Shown here: one piece after another, positions 1 to 8,558 of the stretch
How the letters are laid out: every line of letters begins with the position of its first letter
Numbering within the stretch: the first letter of the stretch is position 1
Assembly (NCBI GenBank): GCA_903844665.1
Contig: CAIMUS010000156.1
Coordinates: 1-34,438 of the forward strand
DNA length: 34,438 nt
Reading direction: 5' to 3'
Source: an uncultured Pseudomonadota bacterium
Lineage (GTDB): Bacteria; Pseudomonadota; Gammaproteobacteria; Competibacterales; Competibacteraceae
Notes under the pieces: model-generated
The model's database searches: none
What the model was told of the DNA's origin: nothing
What the model saw: only the letters and a program-made list of their open reading frames with translations
Made by a program: the position numbers and the translations under genes

Positions 1-69
1 CATCTTCGCCGGCCTCAGGGCATCGACGCCAGTCAACAGCCGGCAAAATGCCGGCGCTCCCAGGGAATC

Positions 70-103
70 CCCGTAGGGGCGGTTCGCGAACCGCCCCTAC
101 GGG
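70..103. repeat. 34-bp perfect palindrome
   Basis: Positions 70-103 form a perfect inverted repeat with no spacer (two 17-bp arms, GC-rich). It lies about 100 bases past the stop codon of the hybrid kinase gene on the minus strand, so it could fold in that transcript. No T-run follows on either strand, so a classical terminator is not supported. Just before it, at 50-66, is a GCCGGCGCTCCCAGG segment that recurs at 8805-8820. This suggests a dispersed intergenic repeat. Confidence 0.75.
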
Positions 104-206
104 CTCAGCCTGCAAAGTGTCCCGACTTAAGTGGATACCCTATACAGGCTCTAAAGAAACAAAGCCACTCGCAGCCCGGAGTGCGGTTCGTTCCAGCCAT
201 CAACCT

Positions 207-3098
207 TCATTTCAACACTTCCTGGACCATTTTACTCCCGGCCACGGCGGCAGGCGCGGCCGCAAGCATGGCGCGCACTTTCTTCGCCAGGCTGGCTTTA
301 CGATAAGGTTTGGGCAATAATTCCACCCCGTCCTGGACCTGACCGTTGTGGATCAGGGCATGCTCGGTATAACCGGAGGTGAACAAGACCTTCAACTCCG
401 GCCGGATCTGCCGCGCTTCGCGCGCCAGATCCGCGCCACTCATGCCACCCGGCAGCACCACATCGGTAAACAGCAGAGCCACCGCCGGCCGTTCCGCCAA
501 CAGCCGCAAGGCCGTCCAGGCGTCACCGGCTGCCACGGTCTGATACCCTAAACTGTGCAGCATATTGACGGCAAGCTTGCGGACCTGGGCATCGTCTTCC
601 ACCACCATAATGGTCGCCGCCGTGAACTGCTGCGCCGGCTCGGTTAGCAGTTCTCCCGGTGGCGCGACGGTCTCCGTCTGCGCCTGGGGCAGATACAGGC
701 GGACGGTCGTACCCTGCTCCTCTTCGCTGTAAATGCTTACATGTCCCCCCGACTGCTTCATCAGTCCGTACACCATGCTCAGGCCGAGACCGCTGCCCTT
801 GCCCACCGGCTTGGTGGTGAAAAACGGTTCGAAGGCGTGTTCCACCACCGCCGGGGCCATCCCGACCCCGTTGTCGCTGACGATCAACATCACATAAAGT
901 CCAGGTTTGACATCCTCATGGCTGGCGGCATAGTCGGCATCGAGCCAGGTATTGGCGGTTTCGATGCCGAGAACGCCGCCCTGGGGCATGGCGTCCCGGG
1001 CATTCAGAGCCAGGTTGAGCAGGGCGTTTTCGAACTGCGCCGGGTCCACCAGCGCCAGCCAGAGATCGTTGGCCAGATCGGTCCGAATCTGAATGGTTTC
1101 GCCCAGGGTGCGCTGGAGTAAATCCAGCATGCCTTTGACCATCTTATTGAGATCGGTGGGCTGGGCCCGCAGCGGTTGCTGGCGGGAGTAGGCCAGCAGG
1201 CGTTGGGTCAGGGTGGCGCCTCGCTCCGCCGCCGCCACGGCCCGCTGCACCAGATCTTGCAAGGGCGGATTGCCCGCCAGTTGTTCGTTCAGTAATTCCA
1301 GATTGCCCAGCACGATGGCCAGCAGATTGTTGAAGTCATGGGCGACACCGCCGGTGAGATGGCCGATGGTTTCCATTTTCTGGACCTGCCGCAGGCGCGC
1401 CTCGGCGGCCCGGCGCTGGGTGATGTCGCGGGCAACCACCACGACCGCCGGCTTGCTGCCGGGCGGCGCTTCGAGCGGCGCGGTGCGGGACTCGAACCAG
1501 CGCCGGCCGGCGGCAAGCTCCAATTCGTATTCGGCGATCTGGATCTGCCGGGTCGCCAGCGCCCGCCGGATGATGCCGAGAAAATAGCCGGCCATCTCCG
1601 GCGGATGCACCTCGCTCAAGAGTCTTCCTTTGAGCGCAGCGGTATTGGTTCGGGAGAGGCGGTCCTGACCGGTCATGACCTCGATATAACGGCCATCCTC
1701 ATCCAGTTCGCACAACAGATCCGGCACGGCATTGCCGATGGCGCGCATGCGGGCCGCGCTTTCCTGCAAGGCTTCCTCGGCCTGTTTGCGCTCGGCGATC
1801 TCCTGGGTCAGGATCGCATTCGCCTGTTCCAGTTCCGCCGTTCGCTGCGCGATCCGTTGTTCCAGCGAGGCGTTGGCCTCACGCAGGGCCTCCCGCGCCT
1901 GATGCATGGAGGCCCGCATGCCGTTGAAGCTGCGGACAAGATCGCCCAGTTCATCCGCCCGTTCGACGGGAATATCCGCCGTCAGCCTGCCTGCCGCCAG
2001 TTCCTTGGCGGCCTGGGAGAGGGCGGCCAGGGGCTGGGCCAGGGCCCTGGCATTGCGATGGGATACGGCCCGGGCGACGATCAGCATGACGACGATCAGC
2101 AGCACCAGCAACCAGACCGTAATCGCACTGGTGGACCCGGCCGCCACGGCGCCCCGATCCATTCCCAGGGTCGCCTCCTTCGCCATGGCGGCCGCCAGGT
2201 CGATTGACCGGCCGGCCAGCGGGGCGGCCTCTTGCTCCATCCAATAGCGGGCTATGTTCCAGGTGGCGGCGCTGCGTTCCTGAATGAGCTTATCGGACAG
2301 GCCGGCAAAAGCCTGGAGATCGGCCTGCAAGCGCTGTAACAGATAACCCTGTTCGGGCGTCAGCAGCGCCTGTTGTGCGTCGACGGCGTTAAACACGGCG
2401 CGCGTCGCCTGCCAACTGTCCCGAAAGCGCTTGGCATACTCCAGTCCTGTTTCTCCCAGAATCTCCCGTAGTTGCAATTGCGTGAAGATGAACAGCCGTT
2501 GCAATTGCGCCAACTGGATGAGGAGTTCGCGGCGTTCCGGCCCGCCCGCCTGGCCCTTTTCCTGTTCCAACAGCGCCACCAGTAAGCCATCGATCGAGGT
2601 GGCCAGCGGTTGCACTTCGAATAGATAAGTCACCCGGGCCGGTTGATTGCCGGGCGTGCGGGCGACATCCTTCACCCACCACTGGGATTCCTTCAGGTCG
2701 GCGAGCAGGGTCGCAAGCTCCGCAAGGCGGGCCTGCTGGCGGGGCTTTTGCAAAAACTCCCGCTGCGCCTTCAGCGAAGCCATCGCCGGCTCGATCTCTT
2801 CGTTCCAGGCGGCCTGCCAGTCCGTCAGGAAATATTTATCGCCGAGGTTGACCCAACTGCCGAGCGCGGCGATGGAGTGCTGCACCCCGGCCAGCACCCG
2901 CAACGAGGCTTGCGACAACGGCCCGCTCTCATCGGCCAGTTGGATCACCTGGGAGCGCAGGACGAAGGTGGACGCCAGGGCGATACCCAGCATTCCCAGC
3001 CCGATCAAGGTCACGGCCAGATGCGATTTAAGCATCTGGCGGGCCAGCAGGGGTTGCTTGTGCCAGGGATCGAACAGGGAAAGCAGCCTGGATTTCAC
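207..3098 (-). CDS. Hybrid sensor histidine kinase with HAMP, PAS and C-terminal receiver domain
   Basis: A membrane hybrid histidine kinase of 963 residues. Near the N-terminus is a membrane segment (about 28-48). A long, mostly helical extracytoplasmic sensor region follows (about 50-320), then a second membrane segment (about 325-347) and a HAMP domain running into a coiled coil (to about 445). A PAS domain (about 450-565) precedes the HisKA region with the phosphoacceptor His near 587 in GGVAHDFNN. The ATPase domain shows the N box (NLALNARDAMP), G1 (DNGVGM) and G2 (GSGLGLS). A receiver domain (about 825-945) has the acidic pair VVEDD, the phospho-Asp near 879 (FTDVVLP) and the Lys of LPKPY. 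The HDFNN-type H box is typical of kinases with an attached receiver. Its ATG overlaps the stop of the upstream exported-protein gene as ATGA, so the two are probably translationally coupled. The ligand is unknown. Confidence 0.93.
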   Translation of the reverse strand: MKSRLLSLFDPWHKQPLLARQMLKSHLAVTLIGLGMLGIALASTFVLRSQVIQLADESGPLSQASLRVLAGVQHSIAALGSWVNLGDKYFLTDWQAAWNEEIEPAMASLKAQREFLQKPRQQARLAELATLLADLKESQWWVKDVARTPGNQPARVTYLFEVQPLATSIDGLLVALLEQEKGQAGGPERRELLIQLAQLQRLFIFTQLQLREILGETGLEYAKRFRDSWQATRAVFNAVDAQQALLTPEQGYLLQRLQADLQAFAGLSDKLIQERSAATWNIARYWMEQEAAPLAGRSIDLAAAMAKEATLGMDRGAVAAGSTSAITVWLLVLLIVVMLIVARAVSHRNARALAQPLAALSQAAKELAAGRLTADIPVERADELGDLVRSFNGMRASMHQAREALREANASLEQRIAQRTAELEQANAILTQEIAERKQAEEALQESAARMRAIGNAVPDLLCELDEDGRYIEVMTGQDRLSRTNTAALKGRLLSEVHPPEMAGYFLGIIRRALATRQIQIAEYELELAAGRRWFESRTAPLEAPPGSKPAVVVVARDITQRRAAEARLRQVQKMETIGHLTGGVAHDFNNLLAIVLGNLELLNEQLAGNPPLQDLVQRAVAAAERGATLTQRLLAYSRQQPLRAQPTDLNKMVKGMLDLLQRTLGETIQIRTDLANDLWLALVDPAQFENALLNLALNARDAMPQGGVLGIETANTWLDADYAASHEDVKPGLYVMLIVSDNGVGMAPAVVEHAFEPFFTTKPVGKGSGLGLSMVYGLMKQSGGHVSIYSEEEQGTTVRLYLPQAQTETVAPPGELLTEPAQQFTAATIMVVEDDAQVRKLAVNMLHSLGYQTVAAGDAWTALRLLAERPAVALLFTDVVLPGGMSGADLAREARQIRPELKVLFTSGYTEHALIHNGQVQDGVELLPKPYRKASLAKKVRAMLAAAPAAVAGSKMVQEVLK

Positions 3099-4096
3099 TT
3101 TCCAGCCCCTGGGGCGCCGTGGGCCGCCGTCTGCCGGGCGAGCTGAACCAGTTGCGCCTGCAACATACCCACCCGCTGATAGACATCGGCGGGAAACTTC
3201 CGGCCCGCATAGAAGATCTGGCGGGGTGGCGTGGAGATGCCCAATTGCTGCCGCAGGAAATCCAGTTGCGCCACCACCAGGGAGGCGAGCAGGAAGACAT
3301 CGCCCGGAGTGATCTGGGCTTTATCGAACGGCTGGGGTTCCACTACCGGCGCCGGCAGACCGAGGTTGCGCAGCGCCTGGATCAGGTATTGCAGGCAGGC
3401 GTTCAACTTCAAGTAAGTATCGGCGGGTTGCTTGCCTGGCTCGAACGGCGGCTCTTCCGGCAGCCGGACGGCGTCGGGATAGCGGGCCAGCAACTGGGCG
3501 GTATAAGCCACCGCCAGGGTGACCTGCATATAGCTGTCGCTGGGCGAAAAATGCCGCTCCAGCACCAGGTTCAATTGCCGATTGAGCGCAAAAATCAGCG
3601 CAAAGGCATCACTTGCCGAGGCCGTCGGCGGGACTTCGGCGGACCCAACGGGAGGTGGGGGCACCAGGGCATAATTAGCCTCGATTTGCGGGTCCGCCAG
3701 CACATTTTTGAACACCTGATAAGCTTCCTGCAGCAGCGGCAGAGCATCGTTCAATTGAATCGGCGTCGGCGGTTGCGGTAAGGGCTTTTCCACCGTCCGC
3801 ATGAATTCGAACGCCAGCCGGTTGGTTCGCTGCACTAAGGCCAGGGCCTGGAAATAAACGTCATAAGGGGTGGCGTTGCGAAGACCGATATCCAGCGGCG
3901 GTGGTTGCGCTTCTCCCATGATGAGCCGCAGCCGCTCCAGGTCCTGGCGAAACGCCGTCAGACAGGTGAAGAGTTCATTGCAGGCGGGACCCGACGCCAC
4001 CGTGGGATTGTCCCTCGGTTCGGCCAACTCGCTGAAGGCAGGATTCGCCAGACTAAGCGCTACCGCCAATCCGATTGATAACTTGAGCCACTGCAT
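3095..4096 (-). CDS. Exported protein of unknown function in a two-component operon
   Basis: A 333-residue protein that I do not recognise. The frame is open further upstream, but that extension would overlap the response regulator gene. The ATG at 4096 gives a clean signal peptide (MQWLKLSIGLAVALSLANPAFS) and is chosen for that reason. The mature part is helical and proline-punctuated, with two Cys close together (ACNELFTC, about 38-45). Related-looking helical stretches recur near NATPYDVYFQALALV, DSYMQVTLAVAYTAQLL and KFPADVYQRVGMLQAQL, suggesting internal repeats. It sits 11 bases after the receiver-only regulator and overlaps the kinase start. An inferred role is a periplasmic partner or ligand-binding accessory of the kinase. 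Confidence 0.8.
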   Translation of the reverse strand: MQWLKLSIGLAVALSLANPAFSELAEPRDNPTVASGPACNELFTCLTAFRQDLERLRLIMGEAQPPPLDIGLRNATPYDVYFQALALVQRTNRLAFEFMRTVEKPLPQPPTPIQLNDALPLLQEAYQVFKNVLADPQIEANYALVPPPPVGSAEVPPTASASDAFALIFALNRQLNLVLERHFSPSDSYMQVTLAVAYTAQLLARYPDAVRLPEEPPFEPGKQPADTYLKLNACLQYLIQALRNLGLPAPVVEPQPFDKAQITPGDVFLLASLVVAQLDFLRQQLGISTPPRQIFYAGRKFPADVYQRVGMLQAQLVQLARQTAAHGAPGAGK

Positions 4097-4107
4097 GGTC
4101 GGGTTCC

Positions 4108-4488
4108 TCAGCCAGTCTTGCCACTGCTGAGAACCTCGCGCAACTTGGCGAGGCGGATCGGCTTGGTGAGCATGGTGACCGAGCGCAGACCCTTGAATTC
4201 GGCCAGACGCCTGGCGTCCGTGGCGTAATCGGGACTGTAACCGGTGATGATGATCAGGTTGGCGGCGTAATGCTGCTGCATCAACCACAAGACCACTTCG
4301 TTGCCGTCCATGCCCGGCATGACCATGTCCAACACCACCGTGGTCGGCTGTAACTCGTGATAGGCGGCCTGAAACGCCTTGCCGTTGGTGGTGACCCGGA
4401 CTTCGTAGCCGAGATCGGTGGCCACCTTGCGGACGAATTCACCAAATTCCGGCTCGTCATCGACGACCAGCAGCCGGTTATCGGTCAT
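4108..4488 (-). CDS. Single-domain response regulator (receiver only)
   Basis: A 126-residue CheY-like receiver with no output domain. The acidic pair is Asp10/Asp11 (VVDDEPEFG), the phosphoacceptor is Asp54 (VVLDMVMPGMDG), the conserved Thr is near 82 (IIITGYSP) and the Lys is at 109 (MLTKPI). It is the first gene of the minus-strand operon with the exported protein and the hybrid kinase. It therefore probably takes phosphate from that kinase or its receiver and acts by protein contact. The DNA output of this pathway, if any, is not encoded nearby. Confidence 0.92.
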   Translation of the reverse strand: MTDNRLLVVDDEPEFGEFVRKVATDLGYEVRVTTNGKAFQAAYHELQPTTVVLDMVMPGMDGNEVVLWLMQQHYAANLIIITGYSPDYATDARRLAEFKGLRSVTMLTKPIRLAKLREVLSSGKTG

Positions 4489-4501
4489 GATAATGTGCTC
4501 C

Positions 4502-4651
4502 TTAAAACCTTACGGATAATAAATTTTTAGGAAGTCGCTGCGCGCCGTGGATTACGGCCAACACATCGATCTGTTCTTCTTGCATAAAGGGTATGGCTCG
4601 CAGGTTGCGGGGATTGTCCCGCTTGTGGAGCAGGATACCATTCCCGATAAT
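4502..4651 (-). pseudogene. RelE/ParE-family toxin remnant
   Basis: A 49-codon open stretch on the minus strand reads HKRDNPRNLRAIPFMQEE and then QIDVLAVIHGAQRLPK before a TAA stop. The segment I-D-V-L-A-V-I-H-G-A-x-R is the usual C-terminal strand of ParE/RelE-like toxins. In frame just upstream is a TAG at 4652-4654, and no convincing N-terminal half or antitoxin follows. The reading is a decayed toxin gene. Its frame differs from the longer minus-strand frame over the same bases, whose translation looks random. Confidence 0.6.
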
Positions 4652-4752
4652 CTACAGGTACTGAAACTGAAACGGGTGTAACCAGTCGCTCGCTCCTACA
4701 GGCGCCTTGAAGAGGCTGTTCACGAACCCACCGTATCATAAGGACTACCACC

Positions 4753-4918
4753 ATGCCGACTATGACTAGCGAGCCGTTGGTGTTGTCGCCGCCGGCGGAT
4801 TTCCAGACCCGCTTTCCCGACGTGGTCCGCCTGGCGCAGCACCTGTCGCTGCGATACGTCCATCATTACGTCGTCAGCGAGCAGGAGTTGCACCGTCGGC
4901 GGCGCTCTGTGGCGCACC
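4753..4918 (+). pseudogene. Frame-shifted 5' part of the CHAT protein gene
   Basis: An ATG at 4753 has an AAGGA ribosome-binding site 8 bases upstream and opens a reading frame in a different phase from the main CHAT reading frame. About 45 sensible residues (MPTMTSEPLVLSPPADFQTR onward, through SLRYVHHYVVSEQELH) pass into low-complexity Arg-rich translation near 4893. In the +1 frame the sequence continues with VGGALWRTVADAARLDAA, which fits a CHAT-protein N-terminus. One extra base near 4893-4896 (CACCGTC) would explain it. It is either a real mutation or an assembly error. Confidence 0.6.
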
Positions 4919-7582
4919 GTGGCGGACGCCGCCAGGCTGGACGCCGCCAGGCCTGCGGCTGGCACGGCCTTACTGCCGCTGGTGATCGAGAGTGCCGATC
5001 CGCTGGTGCAGTCGCTGCCCTGGGAATGCCTGCATCATCCGCAATACGGCTTTCTCGGTCAACACCGCGGCTTCACGCTGAGCCGCCGGCTGGCGGCGGC
5101 TGACACGCCGCCGCAAACGCTGCCGGCCGGTCCGCTGCAAGTGCTGCTGTTCACGTCCATGCCCGACGATCTGGACGCGGAGAAGGAACGGCTGGATGTG
5201 GAGAGCGAACAGGCCAGGGTGCTGGGGGCGCTGGACCCGCTGATTCAGGATGGACGGGTGCAACTCACCACCCCCGATGACGGCCGCTTTACCCATTTCC
5301 AGGCGCTGCTGCGGCAACAGTCGTTCCACCTGGTGTTTCTCAGCGGCCACGGTGAGTTCCGCGAGGACCCGCTGCGCCGTGAACCGCCCAAGGCGGTATT
5401 CATCTTCGAGGGTGAGGACGGCCACGCCGAGCCGGTCGAGGGTGGGCGCCTGGCGCAGGCGTTCATGGGGAGTGCGGTGCAGGCGGTGGTGCTGTCCGCC
5501 TGCCAGTCCGGCAAGTCGTCCTCGGACGCCCTCGGCGCCAGTCTGGCGGTGCAACTGCTGAACAGTGGCTTGCCGCATGTGGTGGGGATGCGTGAGTCCA
5601 TTCTGGATCTGGCCGGCATCCGCTTCGCCCAAGCCTTGTGTACCGCGCTGGGTCGCCAGGAGCGGTTGGATGTGGCGTTGCAGGAGGCGCGCGCGGCGAT
5701 TGCCCAACCGCTGGACCTGGCCGGTGCTCAGCGGGATGCGGCCAAGGCCGGGCAGGCGGAATTGACTTGGGGGCAATGGTGCCTGCCGTTGCTGTACAGC
5801 CGGGACCCGGCGCGACCGTTGATCGACTGGGCGTTCCAGCCGGCGCCGCCGAAACCGCCGTTGTTGCGTTATGAGGAACTGGCCGGTATGCCGTTGCCGC
5901 AGACCTTCATCGGCCGGCGGCGGGCGTTGCGGGAACTGGGCCGGGAGTTGCACGGCGGCGGGGCACGCCAGTGGCTGATCACCGCTGCCGGCGGTCAGGG
6001 CAAGACCAGTCTGGCGGGGCGGATTGCCCAGCGGCTGGAAAGCGACGGCTATCTGGTGCGGGCATATACGGCGCGGCAGGAACAGCCCTGGCAGGGGTTT
6101 GTCGCCGACTTGACGATGGCGCTGGAACCGGCGTTGCGGGAGCAGGTGGACCGGCAACTGGGCCGACTCCCGCCCCTGAATCAGGCCAAGCTGCTGGTGC
6201 GGGCGTTGCTGCAACAGACGCAGAACAAGCTGGTGCTGGTGCTGGACAATCTGGAGAGTGTGCAGGACCCGGCGACCAATCGAATGACCGATGACGCTAT
6301 CGCCGTCTGGCTGGCGGCCTGTCAGCCGGTCGCCGGGAGTCCGGCGCCCATCCTGCTGCTGACTTCCCGCTGGGTTATCCCCGGTTGGGAGGGCCCCAGC
6401 CGCGGACACTATCCGTTGCCGCCGCCGAGCTATGGCGATTTTCTGCGCTATCACCAGCATCTGGCTGGCGCCCGCTGGGAGTTGGAACGGTTGCGCCGTT
6501 TGTACAAGGCGCTGGCCGGCAATTTCAAAGGGTTGGAATTGTTCCACGGTTTGAGCCAGGTGGCAGCGGATGAGGATGCCTTTCTCCAGCAACTGGAACA
6601 GGCTCAAACGGGGCTGCAACTGTATATGGCGGTGGCCAAGCTGTTCGGCTATCTGCAACCGCCGGAACAGGAACTGCTCAATCGGCTGCGCGCCTATCAG
6701 GCGCCGGTCATTGTCGATGGGGTGCGGTTAATTGCCAGGGAGTTGGAGAAACCGGAAGATTTATTGCGGCGGTTGACCGGATTATCGCTGGTGGATGTGG
6801 AGTGGGAGCCGGAGTTGGGGATGAATCGCTATCGGCTGTCCCCGGTGATAGCGGATTGGCTGGCGGAGCAGCGGGAAGCACCGGCACTGGCGCTACGCCA
6901 GAAAGCGGCCCGCTATCAGCACTGGGTGTTCGAGCATCTGCGGTCCAACCTGGATCAGATGCTGATCGCTCATGAGGCGCTGCGGCAAGCCGAACTTGAC
7001 GAGGAGGCAGCCCGGTTGGCGCTGGATGAGGTTGTGCTTCGCTTTGACCTGTGGGGTCTGTATCACACTTTGCTCGAGGAATGGCTGCCGGCGTTGCGAG
7101 AGAGCCAGGATCAGGCGATGAAGGGATTGGCGTTTAACCGGTCCGGCAAGATTTGCGGCGCTGTCGGCGAATATGCTGACGCCATGAAATATCTGGAGGA
7201 GGCGCTGGCGATCTGTCGGGCGATTGGCAACCGTGCGGGAGAAGGGGCGACGCTCAAGAATATCGCGGTGATTTATGATGCCCAAAGCGACTACGCGCGA
7301 GCGTTGCGGTATCTGGAGGAGTCGCTGACGATCTGCCGGGTGCTGGGCGACCAGGCGGGTTTATGTGGGACATTGTTTAATATGGGATGTATACACTTTA
7401 TGAAGCAGGAACTCGATCAAGCCATTGCTGCCTTTGTAGCGGCTTACCGGATTGCCAGGGATATTGGTTATGCGCAAGTTCTCAGCGCATTGGATAAGCT
7501 GGCGAAGGAAATGGGTGGCACTGGTCTGGAATACTGGGAAGCGCTGGCACAGCAACGGCCATCCGAAGAAGCCGGCGGATGA
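4919..7582 (+). CDS. CHAT-domain protease fused to STAND-type NTPase and TPR repeats
   Basis: An 887-residue open frame beginning at an internal GTG; the natural start is probably the ATG at 4753, behind a one-base frameshift. The N-terminal CHAT (caspase-like) peptidase domain shows the catalytic His near 144 (LVFLSGHGEF) and Cys near 195 (VVLSACQSG). A STAND/NB-ARC-like NTPase follows: a FIGRRRALREL entry motif, a P-loop GGQGKTSL with Lys near 362, a Walker B LVLVLDNLE with Asp near 443, and a sensor-like ILLLTSRW. A helical middle region leads to at least three TPR units (about 735-855) of the type YADAMKYLEEALAICRAIGN. This is the plan of NLR-like bacterial sensors: TPRs sense, the NTPase oligomerises and the CHAT protease cuts a target. 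Antiphage or programmed-death function is inferred from architecture only. No obvious substrate gene is adjacent. Confidence 0.88.
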   Translation: MADAARLDAARPAAGTALLPLVIESADPLVQSLPWECLHHPQYGFLGQHRGFTLSRRLAAADTPPQTLPAGPLQVLLFTSMPDDLDAEKERLDVESEQARVLGALDPLIQDGRVQLTTPDDGRFTHFQALLRQQSFHLVFLSGHGEFREDPLRREPPKAVFIFEGEDGHAEPVEGGRLAQAFMGSAVQAVVLSACQSGKSSSDALGASLAVQLLNSGLPHVVGMRESILDLAGIRFAQALCTALGRQERLDVALQEARAAIAQPLDLAGAQRDAAKAGQAELTWGQWCLPLLYSRDPARPLIDWAFQPAPPKPPLLRYEELAGMPLPQTFIGRRRALRELGRELHGGGARQWLITAAGGQGKTSLAGRIAQRLESDGYLVRAYTARQEQPWQGFVADLTMALEPALREQVDRQLGRLPPLNQAKLLVRALLQQTQNKLVLVLDNLESVQDPATNRMTDDAIAVWLAACQPVAGSPAPILLLTSRWVIPGWEGPSRGHYPLPPPSYGDFLRYHQHLAGARWELERLRRLYKALAGNFKGLELFHGLSQVAADEDAFLQQLEQAQTGLQLYMAVAKLFGYLQPPEQELLNRLRAYQAPVIVDGVRLIARELEKPEDLLRRLTGLSLVDVEWEPELGMNRYRLSPVIADWLAEQREAPALALRQKAARYQHWVFEHLRSNLDQMLIAHEALRQAELDEEAARLALDEVVLRFDLWGLYHTLLEEWLPALRESQDQAMKGLAFNRSGKICGAVGEYADAMKYLEEALAICRAIGNRAGEGATLKNIAVIYDAQSDYARALRYLEESLTICRVLGDQAGLCGTLFNMGCIHFMKQELDQAIAAFVAAYRIARDIGYAQVLSALDKLAKEMGGTGLEYWEALAQQRPSEEAGG

Positions 7583-7676
7583 GGGTGGATTTTGTTCCCG
7601 CCAATCGCCATGTCTGGATGTCTGCCGGCAACCACCGCCATGGAAAATGAACCTGTTCGAGGAGAACATAGCCGGC

Positions 7677-7723
7677 GTAGCCTGGATGGAGCGGAGCTTG
7701 CGAAGCGCAATCCAGGTTCCTCC
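7677..7723 (+). repeat. Dispersed 47-bp repeat, copy 1
   Basis: The segment starting GTAGCCTGGATGGAGCGGAG is found again in inverted orientation at 28111-28157 with 44 of 47 bases identical by eye. A palindromic version occurs at 18727-18826. It lies in the 239-base gap between the CHAT gene and the DUF433 gene, which holds no convincing ORF. Confidence 0.8.
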
Positions 7724-7821
7724 TGCGGGGGGCTGTGCGCGAGCCGGGGGTGGAGCGGTTGGACTTCTTCATCCTCTGTGGAAAAATGTGTTTATTGAGG
7801 TTATCAAAAGAGAGTGATGCC

Positions 7822-8058
7822 ATGACACCAGAAGAATTGCTCCAACGGGTAACGGTCGATCCGGCTGTTTGTTCGGGTAAACCCTGTATTCGTGGCACAC
7901 GAATTTATATCGCCATCATTCTGGATGCGTTGGCAGAGGGACTTACGCCCGAAGAGATTATCGATCACTACCCCTTGCTCAAGCTTGAGGATATCCGCGC
8001 CGCGGTAGCCTATGCGGCTGAAATGGCGCGAGAAAACATCTGGAAGGTAGCTTCGTGA
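7822..8058 (+). CDS. DUF433-family antitoxin
   Basis: A 78-residue protein with the DUF433 signature: a start region MTPEELLQRVTVDPAVCSGK, then PCIRGTRIYI and a DALAEGLTPEEIIDHYPLL helix-turn-helix-like segment, ending in an AAVAYAAEMARE helix. The ATG at 7822 is chosen because the family normally starts a few residues before the V-x-x-D-P motif; the frame open upstream is repeat DNA. It overlaps the next gene (GTGA junction at 8055-8058). Pairs of DUF433 with DUF5615 are regarded as VapBC-like TA modules, with this partner binding DNA and neutralising the PIN-like toxin. Confidence 0.85.
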   Translation: MTPEELLQRVTVDPAVCSGKPCIRGTRIYIAIILDALAEGLTPEEIIDHYPLLKLEDIRAAVAYAAEMARENIWKVAS

Positions 8059-8429
8059 GAATAAAACTCGATGAAAACCTCTCTCATCACCTGAAGGTGT
8101 CGCTTGCTCCATTTGGCCTGGATATGGCAACTGTAGCGGATGAGTGCCTCCTGGGACGACCTGACGTTGAGGTAGGAGTCGCCGCAAAAAAAGAGGGCAG
8201 GATGCTCTTTACACTGGATGTAGAATTTGCCGACTTGCGGAAGTATCCACCTGGCAGTCATCCAGGGATATTTCTATTTCGGCCTGGGACAATGGGGCCT
8301 TTGGCGGTTAATCGATTCATAATCGAGTTTGTCAGGAAAACAGAGTTAGCGAATTTTATCGGTTGTACTGTTATCGTCGAGCCTGGCCGTATACGCCTAC
8401 GGCGCCCTCCGCCGTTTGAGGATTCTTAG
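8055..8429 (+). CDS. DUF5615 PIN-like toxin
   Basis: A 124-residue protein starting at a GTG that overlaps the DUF433 stop. It carries the DUF5615/Mut7-C PIN-like pattern: an N-terminal acidic motif (KLDENLSHHL), a conserved DECLLGRPD, and LFTLDVEFAD with the second acidic cluster. A basic C-terminus (RIRLRRPPP) ends the protein. The expected role is an RNase toxin controlled by the upstream DUF433 protein. Its length is normal for the family and no lesion is visible, so this pair appears intact. Confidence 0.85.
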   Translation: MRIKLDENLSHHLKVSLAPFGLDMATVADECLLGRPDVEVGVAAKKEGRMLFTLDVEFADLRKYPPGSHPGIFLFRPGTMGPLAVNRFIIEFVRKTELANFIGCTVIVEPGRIRLRRPPPFEDS

Positions 8430-8476
8430 CTGTAAGGAGTAATGGAAAATTGAGCAGTAAGCGAGTGGTGCCGGAA

Positions 8477-8514
8477 ACGCTACGCTTTGGCTCCGCTTAT
8501 TCCGACCTACTGAA
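8477..8514 (-). repeat. Dispersed GTAGGTCGG-type repeat
   Basis: On the minus strand the segment begins GTAGGTCGGAATAAGCGGAG and continues into CAAAGCGTAGCG. Related GTAGGTCGGGC arms occur near 31387-31472, and GTCGGGC/GCCCGAC sequence occurs at 23721-23760. It lies between the DUF5615 gene and the next small gene. Confidence 0.5.
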
Positions 8515-8558
8515 ATAATCAAACGCCCGATCATTCCCGGCATGAGGAATAGTAACCA

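Noticed and set aside
4720-4965. Minus-strand frame of 81 residues over the start of the CHAT gene
   Set aside because: Translation is Arg/Ala-rich and lies opposite a better-supported coding start; no motif.
4970-6658. 562-residue minus-strand frame inside the CHAT gene
   Set aside because: Gln/Arg/His-rich shadow translation opposite conserved CHAT and NTPase motifs.
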